A model generated the notes under the pieces. It was not told the DNA's origin and did no database searches. It saw only the letters and a list, made by a program, of their open reading frames with translations. Positions 1 to 8,076 of a stretch of 64,000 bases of DNA are shown here, one piece after another. The translations under genes and the position numbers were made by a program. Position 1 is the stretch's first letter; each line of letters begins with the position of its first letter. This stretch comes from Arthrobacter sp. EPSL27. GTDB lineage: Bacteria > Actinomycetota > Actinomycetes > Actinomycetales > Micrococcaceae. The DNA lies in assembly GCF_001512305.1 (NCBI RefSeq), contig NZ_LNUT01000004.1, positions 568,664 through 632,663 of the forward strand, read 5' to 3'.

Positions 1-86
1 GGATAAACCAAAGAACACTGCGGTGTGCATCACACCGTGTTACCGCCGTATTACCCCGCGGGGCAGCCGGGCCCGGCGGCTGGCCG
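1..86. other. GC-rich intergenic end with short palindromes
   Basis: No gene is visible before the DUF4307 stop. The stretch holds CCCCGCGGGG (54-63) and a short inverted repeat at 64-82 (CAGCC...GGCTG). These could form a terminator for the leftward DUF4307 gene, but no T-run follows on either strand. Confidence 0.3.
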
Positions 87-545
87 CTAGTTTCCGCCGT
101 CGGGAATCCAACAGCTGTCGACGACGCCGGAGACGGCCTGGGACTCGGTGCGCAACGTCGCCCGGTGGGCCGTGGTGCGCCCGCCGTCGGTGCCGGCATC
201 CGCAGCGTTGGGCGGGATGTCCACCACTTTCCAGCCCACGACGGCGAACTTGGAATCCAGCGCCTTGACCGAGCACTTGGCGGCGGTGGCGGGTTCCTTC
301 GTGACCTGGAAATCGATCTCCGCCAGGGTGGCATCCGGGGTGCTGTAGCCGATGTCCTTGAACGTGACGCTTTCCGTCGCGTTGGATGTGGAGATCCACG
401 CCATCAGGGCCATTCCGGCCGCAAGGGCAAGCAGGAGGATGGTGCGTTTGGCTTTGCCGCTCAGCGTGCGCTTTTGGCCGCCGTAGCGATTGGCTAGGCT
501 GGGGGATGCCGGTGCGGGCGGGGCAGGCTGATCCTTGGAAGTCAC
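87..545 (-). CDS. DUF4307 domain membrane protein
   Basis: The 152-residue protein has a Pro/Ala-rich cytoplasmic head, one transmembrane helix at about residues 35-51 and a roughly 100-residue exported domain ending in a DSCWIPDG-like tail. This is the layout of the DUF4307 family (M. tuberculosis Rv1081c), which lies beside mca in many actinobacteria. Function is unknown. The start is GTG at 545, and a TAAACT hexamer lies exactly six bases upstream, so the transcript is probably leaderless. It is divergent from mca. Two cysteines in the exported part (about residues 91 and 145) could form a disulfide; that is inference. Confidence 0.85.
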   Translation of the reverse strand: MTSKDQPAPPAPASPSLANRYGGQKRTLSGKAKRTILLLALAAGMALMAWISTSNATESVTFKDIGYSTPDATLAEIDFQVTKEPATAAKCSVKALDSKFAVVGWKVVDIPPNAADAGTDGGRTTAHRATLRTESQAVSGVVDSCWIPDGGN

Positions 546-551
546 CAGTCC

Positions 552-557
552 AGTTTA
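552..557 (-). promoter_or_regulatory. -10 element of DUF4307 gene, leaderless
   Basis: TAAACT read on the minus strand, with six bases (546-551) before the GTG start at 545. This places +1 on the start codon. No good -35 was found. Confidence 0.5.
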
Positions 558-689
558 GTGTGGATCCCGGGACGGGTCCGCCGCGGCCCTCGCGGTCCCC
601 ACGCCTGGCCGCAGAGTCCCGTGCCGCAGTCCCGTCCAGCGTTCCGTCCCGCAGTCCCGTCCCTGAAGATGAAAGAGGAGCCGTCCACG

Positions 690-1595
690 ATGACAGCGTC
701 CACCAGCCCGTCAGCACCCCTACGGCTTCTGGCTGTCCATGCTCATCCCGACGACGAATCGAGCAAGGGCGCCGCCACGATGGCCATGTACGCCGCCGCC
801 GGCGTCGACGTGCTGGTGGCTACCTGCACCGACGGTTCCCGCGGGGACATCCAGAACCCGGCCGTGGAGGGCGCACCGCACCCCAAGCGCGACATGGCCG
901 GCGCCCGCCGGCTGGAGATGGAGCACGCCGCCAAGGTCCTGGGCGTCCGCCAGCGCTGGCTGGGCTTCGTTGATTCGGGGCTGCCCGAAGGCGATCCGCT
1001 GCCGCCGCTGCCGGCAGGTTCATTCGCCACCCTGCCGCTGGAGCGGGCCGCCGCCCCGCTGGTCCGGCTTGTCCGCGCGTTCAAGCCCCAGGTGATCCTC
1101 AGCTACGACGAGAACGGCGGGTACCCGCACCCGGACCACATCATGGCGCACCGCGTCGCCGTCGAGGCCTTCGAAGCCGCCGGCGACCCTGGCCGCTACC
1201 CGGGCACCGGCGAGGCCTGGACGCCCAGCAAGCTGTACTACGACCGTGCGTTCAGCCCCGAACGGTTCCGGGCCCTGCACTTCGCGCTGGAGGAAGCGGG
1301 GCTGCAGTCGCCGTATGCCGAACGGCTCGCCGCCTGGCTGGAAGCCGACGCCGAGGGCCACACCCCGCCCGCGCCGACCCACCCCACAACCACCCAGATT
1401 GAGTGCGGCGACTTCTTCGAGGCCCGCGACGAGGCGCTGCGGGCCCACCGCACCCAGGTGGACCCGGAAGGCTTCTTCTTCGCCGTCTCCACGGCCATGC
1501 AGCGCCGCGTCTGGCCCTGGGAGGACTACTCGCTGATCCAGTCCCGCGTCCCCGCCGAACTGCCCGAGAAGGACTTCTTCGCCGGGCTAAGATAG
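690..1595 (+). CDS. mca: mycothiol conjugate amidase
   Basis: Cleaves mycothiol S-conjugates into an N-acetylcysteine conjugate (a mercapturic acid, exported) and GlcN-inositol, a cytosolic detoxification step of actinobacteria. The 301-residue protein belongs to the LmbE/PIG-L zinc deacetylase family. The zinc motif AHPDDE is at residues 18-23 and HPDH near 146-149; the metal-ligand context ENGGYPHPDH is typical of Mca/MshB. ATG at 690 is chosen because GAAAGAGGAG lies just upstream and homology begins about 10 residues in; the frame is open back to 558 but without family sequence. Mca rather than MshB is inferred from the DUF4307 and small membrane neighbours, as in M. tuberculosis Rv1081c-Rv1083. 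Confidence 0.9.
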   Translation: MTASTSPSAPLRLLAVHAHPDDESSKGAATMAMYAAAGVDVLVATCTDGSRGDIQNPAVEGAPHPKRDMAGARRLEMEHAAKVLGVRQRWLGFVDSGLPEGDPLPPLPAGSFATLPLERAAAPLVRLVRAFKPQVILSYDENGGYPHPDHIMAHRVAVEAFEAAGDPGRYPGTGEAWTPSKLYYDRAFSPERFRALHFALEEAGLQSPYAERLAAWLEADAEGHTPPAPTHPTTTQIECGDFFEARDEALRAHRTQVDPEGFFFAVSTAMQRRVWPWEDYSLIQSRVPAELPEKDFFAGLR

Positions 1596-1702
1596 ATCGA
1601 CAGGCCATTTCTATGACGCGTAGAAGACGTCATGGAAAAGATTCCGGCAGCTCCCCGCCCGGCCCGGGTGCCGCCACCAAAGCCCCATAGAAGGTCCCAA
1701 CC

Positions 1703-2035
1703 GTGCATTCCTTGCTTATCGCCCTGGCGACCACCCCGGCGCCCGCCCCCACGCCGTCGCTGCGCCCCGGGCTGTCCCAGGACCAGGTGACCCCAGGCCT
1801 CCTGGGGTTCCTCCTCACCGCCTTCATCGTGGTGCTGACGGCCCTGCTGATCGTGGACATGGTCCGCCGCATCCGGCGGGTCCGCTACCGCGCCCAGGTG
1901 GAGGAAGAACGCGCGGCTGCCGCTGAGGCTGCGGCCGACGGCGGCGCCCCGCAGGCTACCGGCGCGGGCGACCCGGCCGGCCGGCCCGGCACCCGTCCCG
2001 AGGCCAACGGCGAGGCGGAGCCCGGCAGCCGCTGA
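1703..2035 (+). CDS. small single-pass membrane protein downstream of mca
   Basis: The 110-residue protein has a Pro-rich N-terminus, one transmembrane helix at about residues 33-52 (LLGFLLTAFIVVLTALLIVD), an Arg-rich stop-transfer stretch (RRIRRVRYR), then a low-complexity Ala/Glu/Gly tail. It sits where M. tuberculosis has Rv1083, a similarly small membrane protein after mca. Function is unknown. It lies about 107 bp after mca on the same strand, probably in one transcript. The gap holds a short inverted repeat (ATGACG...CGTCAT, 1613-1633). Confidence 0.7.
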   Translation: MHSLLIALATTPAPAPTPSLRPGLSQDQVTPGLLGFLLTAFIVVLTALLIVDMVRRIRRVRYRAQVEEERAAAAEAAADGGAPQATGAGDPAGRPGTRPEANGEAEPGSR

Positions 2036-2037
2036 CG

Positions 2038-2517
2038 CTCCGCCCGTCCGGGCCGCCGGACGCGGGGTGGGACCGGAAGTACGAGCCGTGGTACCGCGAC
2101 GCCTTCGAGCACGGGCTGACGGCGGTGGACGGCATCGTCGAAGCCCTCGATAAGCTCCGGCTCCCGCACTGCGTCGCCTCGAGCGGGACCCATGCCAAGA
2201 TGCGGCGCACGCTCGGGCAGACCGGGCTATGGCACCGCTTCGAGGGGCGGATCTTCAGCGCCACGGACGTCGCCAACGGCAAACCGGCCCCGGATCTGTT
2301 CCTGCACGCCGCCGGGACGCTCGGCGCCGCACCCGAGCGGTGCGCGGTTGTCGAAGACAGCGCCCACGGCGTCCAGGCCGCCCGCTCGGCCGGAATGCAC
2401 GTCTTCGCATACGCCGGCGGGGTGACCCCGGCGGACCGGCTCTCCGGGCCCGGAACCACGGTCTTCACCGACATGCGGCAGCTGCCCGGGCTCATCGAGG
2501 CCGGCCGGCCCGCCTGA
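2038..2517 (+). pseudogene. 5'-truncated HAD-superfamily hydrolase remnant
   Basis: From about 2071 the frame encodes the C-terminal two thirds of a beta-phosphoglucomutase-like HAD hydrolase: part of the cap (WYRDAFEHGL), motif II Ser (VASSGTHAK), motif III Lys (GKPAPDLF) and motif IV acids (VVEDSAHG). Motif I (DxDGT/V with the nucleophile Asp), which should lie about 80 residues upstream, is absent; that space is occupied by the tail of the previous gene. The frame is open upstream, but the first usable start (GTG or ATG near 2125) would leave only 130 residues. Phosphatase activity is therefore unlikely. Codon use matches its neighbours, which suggests a deletion of a native gene rather than import. 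Confidence 0.7.
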
Positions 2518-2573
2518 GCTGCGTTGAACCAGCCCGGGTGGAATCAGCCCCGGTGGAATCAGCCTGGGTGCAG

Positions 2574-3296
2574 TCAGCTCAGGACGGCGATGGCGATGGC
2601 GATGTAGTGGGCGGCGAAGGCGAAAACCGTCAGGGCGTGGAACAGTTCATGGAACCCGAAGTGCTCGTAGCTGATGTTCGGCTTCTTCAGGGCGTAGAAC
2701 ACGGCGCCTGTGATGTAGAGCGCCCCGCCGACGCAGACCAGCACGGCCGAGGCCACGTTGGCGGCGAAGAAGTCCGGCAGATAGAACAGCGCGCCGCAGC
2801 CCAGGGCGATGTAGATCGGCACGTAGAGCCAGCGCGGGGCGTCGGTCCACAGCAGGCGGAAGAGCACGCCCAGGATGGCCCCGGACCAGATCACCCACAG
2901 CAGCAGTTCGGCCTTGTCCCGGTCCAGGAGCGCCCACGCCAGCGGGGTGTAGCTGCCGGCGATGACCAGCATGATGTTCGTGTGGTCCAGGCGCTTCAGC
3001 ACGATCTTGACGCGCGGGGACCAGTTCCCGCGGTGGTAGACGGCACTGACGCCGAACAGGAGCACTCCGGTGAAGGCGTAGATGGCGCAGGCGATCTTGA
3101 GGTCCGGCGTCGGGGCCAGCAGAACCAGCACCAGGCCGGAGGCCAGCGCCAGCGGGGCCGTGACGGTGTGGATCCAGCCGCGCCACTTCGGCTTGATCAT
3201 CAGAAGCTCGGCGAGCCGGACGGCGGCGTCGTCCACCGGGCCGTGTCCACGGTCCGCAGGCTGCTCCGGGAGGTGGCCGGACGTGTTGCTTTCCAT
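2574..3296 (-). CDS. hemolysin III / PAQR-type membrane protein
   Basis: The 240-residue integral membrane protein of the hemolysin III (YqfA, PAQR/TrhA) family has about seven hydrophobic helices. The conserved polar residues of the family are present: SAVYHRG after helix 2, LDHTNI and the C-terminal HELFHALTVFAFAAHY, whose histidines form the metal site in PAQR relatives. In bacteria TrhA homologues are linked to membrane energetics and lipid homeostasis; real hemolysis is doubtful. A TATTAT hexamer six bases before the ATG suggests a leaderless transcript. Homologues sit next to the short-chain cis-prenyltransferase in M. tuberculosis (Rv1085c-Rv1086), as here. Confidence 0.88.
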   Translation of the reverse strand: MESNTSGHLPEQPADRGHGPVDDAAVRLAELLMIKPKWRGWIHTVTAPLALASGLVLVLLAPTPDLKIACAIYAFTGVLLFGVSAVYHRGNWSPRVKIVLKRLDHTNIMLVIAGSYTPLAWALLDRDKAELLLWVIWSGAILGVLFRLLWTDAPRWLYVPIYIALGCGALFYLPDFFAANVASAVLVCVGGALYITGAVFYALKKPNISYEHFGFHELFHALTVFAFAAHYIAIAIAVLS

Positions 3297-3302
3297 GCCG
3301 CC

Positions 3303-3308
3303 ATAATA
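3303..3308 (-). promoter_or_regulatory. -10 element of hemolysin III gene, leaderless
   Basis: TATTAT on the minus strand, six bases from the ATG at 3296. An inverted repeat GTTAC-N6-GTAAC (3325-3340) lies where the -35 region would be. Confidence 0.55.
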
Positions 3309-3401
3309 ACCTACGGGCTAGTAAGTTACCCGCGAGTAACAATACGTTGCAGGTGACATCGGACCGCCCTTGCGCGCCGCCCCGCGCTCCGGGCGGTAGC
3401 C

Positions 3402-3407
3402 TAGGAT
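3402..3407 (+). promoter_or_regulatory. -10 element upstream of cis-prenyltransferase gene
   Basis: TAGGAT preceded by GGTAGCC. The predicted start is about 25 bases before the GTG at 3439, leaving room for the AAGGAAG ribosome site. Confidence 0.4.
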
Positions 3408-3438
3408 TTGCACAGCAGTCGTTCTTCAAGGAAGCCAG

Positions 3439-4212
3439 GTGAAACTCCGGATGGAAATGCCCGGGTTCCTCTACGGCTTCTACGAGCGCAAACTCCAGCG
3501 GTCACTCGACCCGGAGCGCATCCCCCGGCACATCGGCGTTATGGTGGACGGCAACCGCCGCTGGGCCCGCCAGTTCAACGCCCCCACCAGCCAGGGTCAC
3601 CAGGCCGGGGCGGACAAGATCCACGAATTCCTCGGCTGGTGCCAGGAGCTCGGCGTCAAGGTGGTCACCCTCTACATGCTGTCCACGGACAACATGAACC
3701 GCTCGGGGGAAGAACTCGACCTGCTGATGGGCATCATCGCCAACACCCTGGACCGGCTGGATGAGGACGCCGACATTTCCGTCCATGCCATGGGTGCCCC
3801 GGAACTCCTCCCGGACTACCTGGCCGCGAGGCTCAACCGGCTCACGGCCCGCACCCCGGTGCGGGAGAAACTCCACGTCAACGTCGCCGTCGGCTATGGC
3901 GGACGCCGCGAAATCGTCGACGCCGTCCGCGAACTCCTGCACGACGCCGTCGCCCGCGGAACGGACATCGGGAAACTGGCCGACGACCTCAGTGTCGACG
4001 ACATCTCCCGCTTCCTCTACACCCGTGGCCAGCCGGATCCCGACCTGGTGATCCGCACCTCCGGGGAACAGCGGCTCTCCGGGTTCCTGATGTGGCAAAG
4101 CGCCTACAGCGAGTTCTATTTCTGCGAGGCCCTGTGGCCGGCGTTCCGGAAAGTGGACTTCCTCCGGGCCCTCCGCGACTACGCCGGCCGGCAGCGCCGC
4201 TACGGTTCCTGA
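3439..4212 (+). CDS. cis-prenyltransferase (Z-isoprenyl diphosphate synthase, UppS family)
   Basis: Condenses isopentenyl diphosphate with an allylic diphosphate in cis. The 257-residue protein has the family signature MVDGNRRWAR with catalytic Asp at residue 37, the FPP-binding stretch GHQAGADKI, YMLSTDNMNR, and the C-terminal RTSGEQRLSGFLMWQSAYSE region with the IPP-binding arginines and acidic metal ligand. GTG at 3439 is used because AAGGAAG precedes it. Position next to hemolysin III and upstream of phoH2 matches M. tuberculosis Rv1086, which makes short-chain Z,E-farnesyl diphosphate. Whether this enzyme makes a short product or undecaprenyl diphosphate cannot be read from sequence alone. 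Confidence 0.9.
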   Translation: MKLRMEMPGFLYGFYERKLQRSLDPERIPRHIGVMVDGNRRWARQFNAPTSQGHQAGADKIHEFLGWCQELGVKVVTLYMLSTDNMNRSGEELDLLMGIIANTLDRLDEDADISVHAMGAPELLPDYLAARLNRLTARTPVREKLHVNVAVGYGGRREIVDAVRELLHDAVARGTDIGKLADDLSVDDISRFLYTRGQPDPDLVIRTSGEQRLSGFLMWQSAYSEFYFCEALWPAFRKVDFLRALRDYAGRQRRYGS

Positions 4213-4338
4213 GGCGTTAACAGCTGTTCACGTGATGGCAACAGGAATCGCCGGTGAATGGGCACGGAAACGCCGCATACCGGACGTACGTTAATCCCAT
4301 CAGCAGGCAAACCGCCGGCTGATCGGGGAGGCCAGTAC

Positions 4339-4410
4339 ATGGAGCGGACGTCCGCACCGGGTGTATGGGAGGCCGCGTCCGGCCTCCTGGCCGAGCCGCC
4401 TCACCAATAA
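4339..4410 (+). CDS. 23-codon ORF with strong ribosome site upstream of phoH2
   Basis: ATG at 4339 is preceded by GGGGAG with an 8-base spacer, the best ribosome site between the prenyltransferase and phoH2. It encodes [23 protein letters not shown] in two parts ([10 protein letters not shown] then [13 protein letters not shown]) and ends with TAA 35 bases before the phoH2 GTG, in another frame. Mycobacterial phoH2 genes are preceded by a small antitoxin gene, phoAT; this could be a reduced counterpart or a leader peptide. No homology was recognised, and translation is unproven. Confidence 0.35.
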   Translation: MERTSAPGVWEAASGLLAEPPHQ

Positions 4411-4445
4411 CAATTCCGGGCATGCGCCCCGGGGCTGGAGTCGAT

Positions 4446-5888
4446 GTGGCTATTTCTGAACAACTGCCCGACGTCGTGACCGACCAGGGACAGAAAGCTA
4501 CCTCTCGCGCCAAGCGAGCCACCTCAACAACCGGTGCAGCGGCCAGTGACGCCGCGGCCGGTTTTGCTGTTTCCGGGGAAGGGGCAGCAACCTCCGACCG
4601 CGGCCGGAGCTTTGTGATCGACACCTCGGTGCTGCTCTCGGACCCGCGGGCCCTGCTGCGGTTCGCGGAACATGAAGTGATCCTGCCGATCGTCGTGATC
4701 ACCGAACTCGAAGGCAAGCGCCACGACCCCGAACTCGGCTACTTTGCCCGCAAGGCCCTCCGGCTCCTTGATGACCTGCGGGTGGAGCACGACGGGCTGG
4801 ACCGTCCCATCCCGCTGGGCCACGACGGCGGCACCCTCATGGTGGAGCTGAACCACATCTCCGCGGAGGTGCTCCCGGCCGGCTTCCGCGGCGGGGACAA
4901 CGACAGCCGGATCCTCGCCGTCGCCAAGAACCTCGCCAACGAGGGCCGCGACGTCACTGTGGTCTCCAAGGACCTCCCCATGCGCGTCAAGGCCTCGGCC
5001 ATGGGGCTGCAGGCCGACGAGTACCGCAGCGAACTGGTCAAGGACTCGGGCTGGACCGGCGTCGCGGAAATCGACGCCACCGAGGAGGAGGTCTCCACCC
5101 TCTACGGCCACGAGCCGGTCTTCATCCCGGAAGCGGCGGAGATGCCGGCGAACACCGGCCTGGTGCTGCTGTCCCAGCGGGGATCCGCGCTGGGCCGGGT
5201 GGGCGCCGACAAGCAGGTCCGCCTCGTGAAGGGCGACCGCGACGTGTTCGGGCTGCACGGGCGCTCGGCCGAGCAGCGGCTGGCCGTCGACCTGCTGATG
5301 GACCCCTCCGTGGGCATCGTGTCCCTCGGCGGGCGGGCGGGAACGGGAAAGTCGGCACTGGCCCTCTGCGCCGGCCTTGAGGCGGTGCTGGAGCGCCGGG
5401 AACACCGCAAGGTGATCGTTTTCCGGCCGCTGTATGCCGTGGGCGGCCAGGAACTGGGCTACCTGCCCGGCTCCGAGGCGGAGAAGATGAACCCGTGGGC
5501 CCAGGCCGTCTTCGACACACTCGGCGCCCTGGTCAGCCAGGAGGTGGTGGAGGAAGTGATGGACCGCGGCATGCTCGAGGTGATGCCGCTGACCCACATC
5601 CGCGGACGGTCCCTGCACGATGCCTTCGTGATCGTGGACGAGGCCCAGTCGCTCGAAAAGAACGTCCTGCTCACCGTCATGAGCCGGATCGGGCAGAACT
5701 CCAAGATCGTCCTGACCCACGACGTCGCCCAGCGCGACAACCTCCGGGTCGGCCGGCACGACGGCGTGGCCGCCGTCGTCGAGACGCTCAAGGGCCACCC
5801 GCTCTTCGGCCACGTCACGCTGACGAGGTCGGAGCGCTCGCCGATTGCGGCACTGGTGACGGACCTGCTGGAAGGGGCGGAGGTCTAG
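4446..5888 (+). CDS. phoH2: PhoH2: PIN-domain ribonuclease fused to PhoH ATPase
   Basis: The 480-residue protein has an N-terminal PIN RNase domain (about residues 57-190, acidic residues in [24 protein letters not shown] and VVSKD) followed by a PhoH helicase-type domain with Walker A GRAGTGKS near 296-303 and Walker B FVIVDEAQ near 394-401. Mycobacterial PhoH2 is a sequence-specific RNA helicase/RNase and toxin of a toxin-antitoxin pair. GTG at 4446 is preferred because GGGGCTGGAG sits just before it; an ATG at 4365 in frame has no ribosome site. It converges on lepB with a three-base gap. Confidence 0.92.
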   Translation: MAISEQLPDVVTDQGQKATSRAKRATSTTGAAASDAAAGFAVSGEGAATSDRGRSFVIDTSVLLSDPRALLRFAEHEVILPIVVITELEGKRHDPELGYFARKALRLLDDLRVEHDGLDRPIPLGHDGGTLMVELNHISAEVLPAGFRGGDNDSRILAVAKNLANEGRDVTVVSKDLPMRVKASAMGLQADEYRSELVKDSGWTGVAEIDATEEEVSTLYGHEPVFIPEAAEMPANTGLVLLSQRGSALGRVGADKQVRLVKGDRDVFGLHGRSAEQRLAVDLLMDPSVGIVSLGGRAGTGKSALALCAGLEAVLERREHRKVIVFRPLYAVGGQELGYLPGSEAEKMNPWAQAVFDTLGALVSQEVVEEVMDRGMLEVMPLTHIRGRSLHDAFVIVDEAQSLEKNVLLTVMSRIGQNSKIVLTHDVAQRDNLRVGRHDGVAAVVETLKGHPLFGHVTLTRSERSPIAALVTDLLEGAEV

Positions 5889-5891
5889 GCG

Positions 5892-6374
5892 TTACTGTCC
5901 CAGCACCGTGCCGTGGATTGCCGCGGCGGGGATGGGGCCGAAGGCCCGGGAGTCCACTGAGGACTCCCGGTTGTCGCCCAGGACGAACAGCTGGCCGGGC
6001 GGGACGGTCACCGTGCCGAAGTAGACTCCGTCAATGGTCCGCCGGTTGACGTAGGGCTCCCGCGCCTCGGCCCCGTCCACGTAGAGGACGCCGTCACGGA
6101 TGGCGACGGTCTGGCCGCCGGTGGCGACAACCCGTTTGAGCAGCACCGCCTGGTTGGGCATCTCGCCGTCGTCCGGGCCGGTGAACACCACCAGCTGGCC
6201 CGGGCGGACGCCGGCCAGCTGGGGGCCTGCCTTGTTGAGCCAGACGACGCTGCCGGCCGGGACTGTGGGTTCCATGCTGGTAGAACTGACCGTGATCGGC
6301 TCCACCACCCAGAGCCGCAACACCAGCAGCCCGCCGAGGCAGGCGGCGGCGACGGCCAGTGCCCGGCCCGGCAT
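5892..6374 (-). CDS. lepB: signal peptidase I (S26 family)
   Basis: Removes signal peptides on the outer face of the membrane. The 160-residue protein has one N-terminal transmembrane helix (about 5-22), the Ser nucleophile in VSSTSMEPT (Ser33), the general-base Lys in VLLKRVVATGG (Lys80) and the conserved box FVLGDNRESSVDSRAFGPI. It is short but complete for a minimal actinobacterial enzyme. It begins five bases after the multicopper oxidase stop on the same strand, so it is translated from the same message; this suggests co-expression with that exported oxidase, though the oxidase carries a Tat signal. A housekeeping copy may exist elsewhere. Confidence 0.92.
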   Translation of the reverse strand: MPGRALAVAAACLGGLLVLRLWVVEPITVSSTSMEPTVPAGSVVWLNKAGPQLAGVRPGQLVVFTGPDDGEMPNQAVLLKRVVATGGQTVAIRDGVLYVDGAEAREPYVNRRTIDGVYFGTVTVPPGQLFVLGDNRESSVDSRAFGPIPAAAIHGTVLGQ

Positions 6375-6379
6375 CCCGG

Positions 6380-7984
6380 TCAGCCCTTTACGGGATCCCA
6401 GACGGCCGGGGCCGCCGTGATCGGATCGTTCGGGTCCGGCTCGTCGGCTCCGAGCCCCACCCGGAACTGGAGCATCATGGAGTGGTCCTCATGGGTCAGG
6501 TTGTGGCAGTGGACCATGTAGCGTCCGCGGTGGGGCCCGAAGTGGATCAGCAGCCGCACCGTTTCCTGCTCGCCGAGGTACACCACGTCCTTGGGGCCCT
6601 TCTCATACGCGAACGGCGGACTGCCGTTGCGGCTGAGGATCTGGAAGTCCACAAGGTGCAGGTGCATGGGGTGGAACCAGCCGCCCGAACTGTTCTCCAG
6701 CTCCCAGATTTCCACGGTATCCAGGGCGGGTGCGGCCATCACCCGCTTGAAACCGCTGGCGATGACCTCCTCCCAGGTCAGGTCGTCAATGGTCCAGATG
6801 TTGGTGTCATCGTCGTGTTTGATCCGGAACCTGCGGGTCTTGGTGGCATCGGCTGCCGTGAGGTTCATGGGATGGCTGGAGGCCAGTGTAGTGGGGATGG
6901 TGTTCCAGGTGGGGTCCGCCGTGTTGACGGGGTCCCCGACGACGTCGAAGGCCATGATCTTGCCGGTGTTGTCGAAATCGCGGTTGTTCTCGTTCGACGA
7001 ATTGCGCAGTTCGATGCGGGTACCGGCGGCGTATTTGCGGAAGTCGATCAGGATCTCGTAGCGTTCAGCGCCGCCGTGGCGCCAGGACCCTACCGTCTGC
7101 GCCACGGGAACCAGTCCGGAGTCGGTGGCCACCACGGTGACAGGGTCTCCGGTGCTGAGCCTGAAGTTGTACGACCGCGACACGGAGGCGTTCAGGATCC
7201 GGAAGCGGTAGACCCGCTTCTGGACCTTCATGACCGGCCAGGGCTTGCCGTTGACCAGGATGACGTCGCCCCACAGGCCTGAATGCTCCCGGTCGTCGAA
7301 GCCCAGCGCCCCGTTGGCCGCGAACATGGCGTCGCTGATGGTGAGGGGAACGTCGAAGGCGCCCTGCGGGAGCAGCGCCTTCTCCACCGGGTCGCTGATC
7401 AGGAACTGGCCGGCCAGCCCCGAGTACACGTTCTGCGCCGTGAAGTGCACCGCGTGGTCGTGGTACCAGAGGGACCGCGCCGGCTGGGCGTTCGGATAGT
7501 GGTAGTCCTTGTAGAACCCGGGGAGGGTGAGGTCGTTGGCGTAGCCGTCGAACTGCGGCAGCGAGGCGGAGCCGTGAAGATGGGTCGACGTCGGCAGGGC
7601 GTAGCCCAGCGTCGGGTGTGTGGCCGGGAGCTGGTTGCGGACACGCACGATGGCCCGAGTTCCCCGGTCGATCCGGATGGTGGGGCCGGGGAAGATGCCG
7701 TTGTACCCCAGGATAGGGGTGGTCAGCCGGGACAGGATTCTGGCGCTGCCCAGCCGCTGCGTCATGGTGTAGTGGCGGGTGGTCACGCCGTCGGCGCCGA
7801 CGGTGGTCTGGTACGCCAGCGGCGGGGGGACGGTCAGCGGCGTCGCATAGGGCCGCGGCATGTCGCTCTTGCTGAGCTGGCTGGCGGACTTCGCACTGAC
7901 CCCGGAGATGGGCACTGTCACGAGGCCGGCCCCCACCATTCCGATTCCGCCAAGGATGAGCGCCTGCCGCCGCGTAACCGACAT
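6380..7984 (-). CDS. Tat-exported multicopper oxidase (CotA/bilirubin-oxidase type)
   Basis: Couples one-electron oxidation of phenolic or metal substrates to reduction of oxygen to water. The 534-residue protein opens with a twin-arginine signal (TRRQALILGG, residues 4-13). All four copper motifs are present: HLHG (135-138), HDH (175-177), HPMHLH (438-443) and HCHNLTHEDHSMM (492-504), with a Met near the type 1 axial position. The three-cupredoxin layout resembles CotA and bilirubin oxidase rather than plant laccases; substrate cannot be assigned. AAGGA lies before the ATG. Upstream is a membrane-anchored protein of unknown function and downstream lepB, probably one operon. Confidence 0.93.
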   Translation of the reverse strand: MSVTRRQALILGGIGMVGAGLVTVPISGVSAKSASQLSKSDMPRPYATPLTVPPPLAYQTTVGADGVTTRHYTMTQRLGSARILSRLTTPILGYNGIFPGPTIRIDRGTRAIVRVRNQLPATHPTLGYALPTSTHLHGSASLPQFDGYANDLTLPGFYKDYHYPNAQPARSLWYHDHAVHFTAQNVYSGLAGQFLISDPVEKALLPQGAFDVPLTISDAMFAANGALGFDDREHSGLWGDVILVNGKPWPVMKVQKRVYRFRILNASVSRSYNFRLSTGDPVTVVATDSGLVPVAQTVGSWRHGGAERYEILIDFRKYAAGTRIELRNSSNENNRDFDNTGKIMAFDVVGDPVNTADPTWNTIPTTLASSHPMNLTAADATKTRRFRIKHDDDTNIWTIDDLTWEEVIASGFKRVMAAPALDTVEIWELENSSGGWFHPMHLHLVDFQILSRNGSPPFAYEKGPKDVVYLGEQETVRLLIHFGPHRGRYMVHCHNLTHEDHSMMLQFRVGLGADEPDPNDPITAAPAVWDPVKG

Positions 7985-8076
7985 CTTGACCAGCTTCCTT
8001 TCACCATCGGTGCTTTGCCGACAGCGTCTGCCCAGGAGCTTGGAAAAACCTCCAGAATGCCGGCCAGGCAGTACAG

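Noticed and set aside
558..689. N-terminal extension of mca
   Set aside because: The added 44 residues are Arg/Pro-rich without family match and the ribosome site is just before 690.
1613..1690. 25-codon ORF between mca and the next gene
   Set aside because: No ribosome site and a basic, Pro/Gly-rich composition; the inverted repeat there is more likely the meaningful feature.
4365..4445. Longer PhoH2 start at ATG 4365
   Set aside because: No ribosome site, low-complexity extension, and it overlaps the 23-codon ORF; GTG 4446 has GGAG at the right distance.
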